A DNA stretch of 64,000 nucleotides from Tenacibaculum singaporense (GTDB lineage: Bacteria > Bacteroidota > Bacteroidia > Flavobacteriales > Flavobacteriaceae), in assembly GCF_003867015.1 (NCBI RefSeq), contig NZ_CP032548.1:3105001-3169000 (forward strand). Reading direction: 5' to 3'. Under the pieces are notes generated by a model. That model was not told the DNA's origin, made no database searches, and was given only the letters and a program-made list of their open reading frames with translations. Shown here one piece after another: positions 60,083-64,000 of this stretch. How positions within the stretch are numbered: position 1 is the stretch's first letter; each line of letters opens with the position of its first letter. The position numbers and the translations under genes are program-made.

Positions 60083-62638
60083 CTACCCACATTTTGAAGT
60101 ACCACAATCATTACACGTTAAACACCCTTCTTGATAAATTAAATTATCCGATTTGCAATTTTCGCAAGTCTGCCCTTTAGCTTTTGTACCGTCTTCTACA
60201 TAACGCTTTAACGCTCGAACCACTCCATTTTTCCATGTGTTAATAGATTCGCTATCTAATTGTAAACTCTGAATTAAATCTACTATTTTATCAATTGGCA
60301 TTCCGTGGCGTAATGTACTTGAAAATAGCTTCGCGTAGTTCCAAAACTCTGGATTGAATTTATGTGACAAGCCTTCAATCGTGGTTTTATACCCACGTTT
60401 GTTTTTGTATTGAAAGTCGTAACGTGAGCTTCCATCTTCATTTCTATTTTTAATAATCCATCCTTTTTCTACCCAACGTTGAATTAAAATTCCGTCTTCA
60501 TCATCGGCTAATCCTGTAAAAATCTCATACGGTTTATCATCAACCAAACCAATAAAAGCAATCCATTTTTCCTTTTTATTTTGAAAACGAACCACATCGG
60601 CTTCTAAAATTTGCGGACGCTTGATAGGAAATGACGTAAGTATGTTATTTTGATTTGTTTCTTCCTTTTCATCATTTGAAATTAACACTCCAGAACGCGA
60701 ACCATCTCTGTACACGGTAACTCCTTTACAACCTACCTCCCATGCTTTTAAGTACAATTCGCCTACCAAATCTTCACTAACATCATTTGGCAAATTAATA
60801 GTTACACTTATCGAATGGTCTACCCATTTTTGAACCGCCCCCTGCATGGTTACTTTGCTTAACCAATCTACATCGTTAGAGGTCGCTTTATAATAAGGTG
60901 ATTTTTTTACCAAAGCATCCAATTCTTGCTGTGAAAAGTTTTTAGTAGTATCAATTCCATTCACTTCCATCCATTGTTTAAATCTATGGTGAAACACCAC
61001 ATATTCTTCCCAAGAATCGCCTACTTCATCTACAAAATCTACACGAACATCTTTATCGTTCGGATTTACTTTTTTTCTACGCTTGTATACTGGCATAAAT
61101 ACTGGCTCTATTCCCGAAGAGGTTTGTGTCATTAAACTCGTTGTACCAGTTGGTGCTATGGTAAGTAGCGCTATATTTCTACGTCCGTATTCTAACATTT
61201 CATAATACAACTTGCTATCAGCTTCTTTTAAACGTAAAATAAAAGGATTCTTTTTTTCCCTTGTCGCATCAAATATTGAAAATGCTCCTCTTTCTTTAGC
61301 TAAGTTTACTGATGCTCGATATGTTTCTATCCCTAATGTTTTATGAACTTTTACTGAAAACTTGTTTCCTTCCTCACTCCCGTATCGAATTCCTAATGCT
61401 GCCAACATATCTCCTTCTGCCGTAATTCCGATTCCTGTTCTTCTTCCTTCGTAGGCTTTTTGTCGGATATTTAACCAAAGATTTTTTTCAGTTGCTTTTA
61501 CCTTATCTAACTCTGGGTCGGCATCTATTTTTTCTAGTATTTTATCTATTTTTTCTAACTCTAAATCGATAATATCATCCATCATTCGCTGTGCGATGAC
61601 AATATGCTTTTCAAACAGTTTAAAATTGAAAGTTGCCTTTTGGGTAAACGGATTTTCTACATATGAAAATAGATTGATTGCCAATAAACGGCACGAATCA
61701 TATGGACATAACGGGATTTCTCCACAAGGATTAGTCGATACTGTTTTATAACCTAAGTCAGCATAACAGTCAGGTACCGACTCATTAACTATAGTATCCC
61801 AAAACAAGATTCCAGGTTCCGCAGATTTCCACGCATTATGCACAATCTTTTTCCATAATTTTTGTGCTTCAATAGTTTTTGAATATTTCGGCTTTTTACT
61901 AAGGACAGGATACTTTTGCGTGTACTCTTCTCCATTTTTTACAGCTTGCATAAAAGCATCATCTATTCGCACCGAAACATTAGCACCTGTTACTTTTCCT
62001 TGTTCTAATTTAGCATCAATAAAATCTTCTGAGTCTGGATGATTAATAGACACCGACAACATCAATGCTCCTCTACGACCATCTTGCGCAACCTCTCGTG
62101 TTGAGTTTGAATACCGCTCCATAAACGGGACAATCCCTGTAGATGTTAACGCTGAATTTTTCACGGGTGATCCTTTGGGTCTAATATGCGACAAATCATG
62201 ACCTACACCACCTCTTCTTTTCATGAGCTGTACTTGCTCTTGATCTATTTTCATGATACCTCCGTAAGAATCTGAATCTCCTTCATTACCTATTACAAAA
62301 CAATTAGAAAGTGATGCTATTTGAAACGGATTCCCTATTCCTGCCATCGGACTTCCTTGTGGTATTATATATTTAAAGTTTTTTATCACTTCAAATATTT
62401 CCGATTCTGTTAGAGGATTGGCATACTTTTGTTCTATCCTTGCTATTTCTTTAGCAATCCTTTTATGCATGTCGTTTGGTGTACTTTCATAAATATTTCC
62501 TTCAGAATCTTTTAAGGCATATTTATTTAACCAAACGCTTGCTGCCAAATCATCGTTGTTAAAATAAATAAGTGAAGCTTGTAATGCTTCGTCTCGTGTG
62601 ACTACTTTTTTAGGTGTGCTGTGTGTTGTTGATTTCAT
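60083..62638 (-). CDS. nrdJ: Class II (adenosylcobalamin-dependent) ribonucleotide reductase
   Basis: This 851-residue enzyme makes deoxyribonucleotides without oxygen, using B12. Landmarks are GNEGDSDSYGGIMK, KRRGGVGHDLSHIRPKGSPV and the radical-site pattern NPCGEIPLCPYDSCRL (Asn, Cys, Glu). Others are RRNIALLTIAPTGTTSLM and the C-terminal zinc or thiol region TCENCKSDN...CNDCGTSKCG. It has the usual size for Bacteroidota NrdJ. Upstream (62639-62816) I see no cobalamin riboswitch. It follows purM on the same strand with a 178-base gap that contains a weak AT-rich inverted repeat (62735-62771). Confidence 0.92.
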   Translation of the reverse strand: MKSTTHSTPKKVVTRDEALQASLIYFNNDDLAASVWLNKYALKDSEGNIYESTPNDMHKRIAKEIARIEQKYANPLTESEIFEVIKNFKYIIPQGSPMAGIGNPFQIASLSNCFVIGNEGDSDSYGGIMKIDQEQVQLMKRRGGVGHDLSHIRPKGSPVKNSALTSTGIVPFMERYSNSTREVAQDGRRGALMLSVSINHPDSEDFIDAKLEQGKVTGANVSVRIDDAFMQAVKNGEEYTQKYPVLSKKPKYSKTIEAQKLWKKIVHNAWKSAEPGILFWDTIVNESVPDCYADLGYKTVSTNPCGEIPLCPYDSCRLLAINLFSYVENPFTQKATFNFKLFEKHIVIAQRMMDDIIDLELEKIDKILEKIDADPELDKVKATEKNLWLNIRQKAYEGRRTGIGITAEGDMLAALGIRYGSEEGNKFSVKVHKTLGIETYRASVNLAKERGAFSIFDATREKKNPFILRLKEADSKLYYEMLEYGRRNIALLTIAPTGTTSLMTQTSSGIEPVFMPVYKRRKKVNPNDKDVRVDFVDEVGDSWEEYVVFHHRFKQWMEVNGIDTTKNFSQQELDALVKKSPYYKATSNDVDWLSKVTMQGAVQKWVDHSISVTINLPNDVSEDLVGELYLKAWEVGCKGVTVYRDGSRSGVLISNDEKEETNQNNILTSFPIKRPQILEADVVRFQNKKEKWIAFIGLVDDKPYEIFTGLADDEDGILIQRWVEKGWIIKNRNEDGSSRYDFQYKNKRGYKTTIEGLSHKFNPEFWNYAKLFSSTLRHGMPIDKIVDLIQSLQLDSESINTWKNGVVRALKRYVEDGTKAKGQTCENCKSDNLIYQEGCLTCNDCGTSKCG

Positions 62639-62816
62639 TGTTTTACTGAGAATTTAGCGATTAATAAGACATTTATAAAACAACTCAAAAAAAACAACTT
62701 AAAACATGATTAAAGTCATAAAGTCAACCAAAAAAAAATGTAAAAAACTAAAAATTAGCCTTTTACATTTTCACCAACATAAAAAAGTTGTTATTTTATT
62801 TCTTTTTTAAGAAAAT

Positions 62817-63995
62817 TTAATACTCAAAAGTTCCGTATTCACTTTTGATAGTTAATCTCTTTTTATCAGAAGCTTCAACCCTACCAACTACTTGTGCATT
62901 TACATTAAACGATTTTGAAATTTCGATAATCTCTTCTGCTACTTCAGGAGACACGTATAACTCCATTCTGTGTCCACAGTTAAATACCTGATACATTTCT
63001 TTCCAATCTGTTTTCGATTGTTCTTGTATCAATTTAAACAATGGTGGAATCGGGAACATATTATCTTTTACAATGTGTAAATTATCTACAAAATGTAAAA
63101 TTTTCGTTTGTGCACCTCCTGAACAGTGAATCATTCCGTGTACATCTTCCGAAGAGAATTTCGATAAAATCTCCTTGATAATTGGCGCATAGGTTCTCGT
63201 TGGTGACAACACTAACTTACCAGCGTCAATTGGTGAATCTGCTACTTCATCTGTTAATTTGGTATTTCCTGAATACACTAAATCTGATGGTACAGAAGCA
63301 TCAAAGCTTTCTGGATATTTTTCAGCTAAATATTTATGGAATACATCGTGACGTGCAGAAGTTAATCCGTTACTTCCCATACCTCCGTTATATTCTTTCT
63401 CGTAAGTAGCTTGTCCGAAAGATTCTAAACCAACAATAACATCTCCTTCTTGGATGTTTGCATTATCAATTACATCTGCTCTTTTCATACGAGCCGTTAC
63501 CGTAGAATCTACAATAATGGTACGTACTAAATCACCTACATCGGCAGTTTCTCCTCCAGTTGAATGAATGGTTACTCCAAACTCTTTTAATTCAGCAATC
63601 AACTCTTCTGTTCCATTAATAATTGCCGATAAAACTTCTCCTGGAATATTGCTTTTGTTACGACCAATAGTAGAAGACAACATAATATTATCGGTAGCCC
63701 CTACACACAATAAATCATCAATATTCATGATTAAAGCATCTTGAGCAATACCTTTCCATACAGAAATATCTCCTGTTTCTTTCCAATACATGTAAGCCAA
63801 AGAACTTTTAGTTCCTGCTCCATCAGCATGCATGATTAAACAGTAATCATCATCATTCGTTAAGTAATCTGGAACTATTTTACAGAAAGCCTTTGGAAAT
63901 AATCCTTTATCAATATTCTTGATAGCGTTGTGTACATCTTCTTTAGATGCCGATACTCCGCGTTGTGCGTAGCGTTTAGATACTTCGTTACTCAT
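62817..63995 (-). CDS. purM: Phosphoribosylformylglycinamidine cyclo-ligase (AIR synthase)
   Basis: This 392-residue ATP-dependent enzyme of purine biosynthesis converts FGAM to AIR. The N-terminal half has RYAQRGVSASKEDVH, HADGAGTKSSLAY, and DDLLCVGATDNIMLSSTIGRN (with the family's conserved Asp), then STGGETADVGDLVRT. The second domain has GLTSARHDVFHKYLAEKYP and GMIHCSGGAQTKIL. It is longer than E. coli PurM, as usual in Bacteroidota. The whole gene is inside the window, starting 5 bases from its right edge, so its promoter is not visible. Confidence 0.93.
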   Translation of the reverse strand: MSNEVSKRYAQRGVSASKEDVHNAIKNIDKGLFPKAFCKIVPDYLTNDDDYCLIMHADGAGTKSSLAYMYWKETGDISVWKGIAQDALIMNIDDLLCVGATDNIMLSSTIGRNKSNIPGEVLSAIINGTEELIAELKEFGVTIHSTGGETADVGDLVRTIIVDSTVTARMKRADVIDNANIQEGDVIVGLESFGQATYEKEYNGGMGSNGLTSARHDVFHKYLAEKYPESFDASVPSDLVYSGNTKLTDEVADSPIDAGKLVLSPTRTYAPIIKEILSKFSSEDVHGMIHCSGGAQTKILHFVDNLHIVKDNMFPIPPLFKLIQEQSKTDWKEMYQVFNCGHRMELYVSPEVAEEIIEISKSFNVNAQVVGRVEASDKKRLTIKSEYGTFEY

Positions 63996-64000
63996 GTGTT

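Overview
The window looks like a chromosomal segment from a marine-type Flavobacteriaceae (Bacteroidota), possibly Tenacibaculum or a close relative. The evidence is: very AT-rich DNA; TAnnTTTG-type promoter motifs and few Shine-Dalgarno sites; a type IX secretion (T9SS) C-terminal sorting domain; SusC-style TonB-dependent receptor architecture; many lipoproteins; and a tmRNA tag (A)GEDNYALAA. The genus is an inference from style, not a proven match.

Region 1 (1-9665): the tail of trkA and all of trkH (potassium uptake), then a phage-tail-collar-type protein and a 1491-residue T9SS-sorted repeat protein. These are followed by a 59-residue peptide with a leader-like N-terminus and a very short predicted mature tail, ahead of a PqqD-HprK-like fusion and a NTP_transf_5-type nucleotidyltransferase. 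That last trio resembles a ribosomal-peptide or unknown modification locus and is one of the two best candidates for an undescribed system.

Region 2 (9649-29982): ordinary chromosomal genes. They are mpl (murein recycling ligase), a giant alpha-2-macroglobulin, a small outer-membrane protein, a TonB receptor/beta-propeller phytase pair, secreted S8 and M28 peptidases, kdsA, two tandem transglutaminase-like proteins, small DUF proteins and an AlaDH/LYS1-type dehydrogenase.

Region 3 (30213-54634): the tmRNA gene ssrA, whose 3' end is the insertion site of a 24-kb integrative element bounded by a 13-bp direct repeat (30594-30606 and 54584-54596). The tyrosine recombinase lies at the right end, next to two of four GNGTTGATAAT repeats that could be its arm sites. 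The left half is a plasmid-like module: HTH protein, SF3-type helicase, iteron-like repeats, CHC2/TOPRIM primase, possible oriT hairpin, MobC-like protein, MOBP-like relaxase, ParA, ribbon-helix-helix partner, and an extraordinary three-tier nested inverted repeat. The right half is defence cargo. It holds a Lamassu/ABC-three-component-like nuclease plus zinc-hook ATPase pair, a type I restriction system (hsdM, hsdS, hsdR) with five extra genes inserted between hsdS and hsdR, and an AbiV-like HEPN gene. The element also brings its own copy of the ssrA terminator, which differs from the displaced copy by compensatory changes.

Region 4 (54635-64000): a PLD-nuclease/Mrr pair just outside the right attachment site, a gene-poor stretch, a small serine hydrolase, rpsU, prfA, a lipoprotein, a B12-dependent ribonucleotide reductase and purM.
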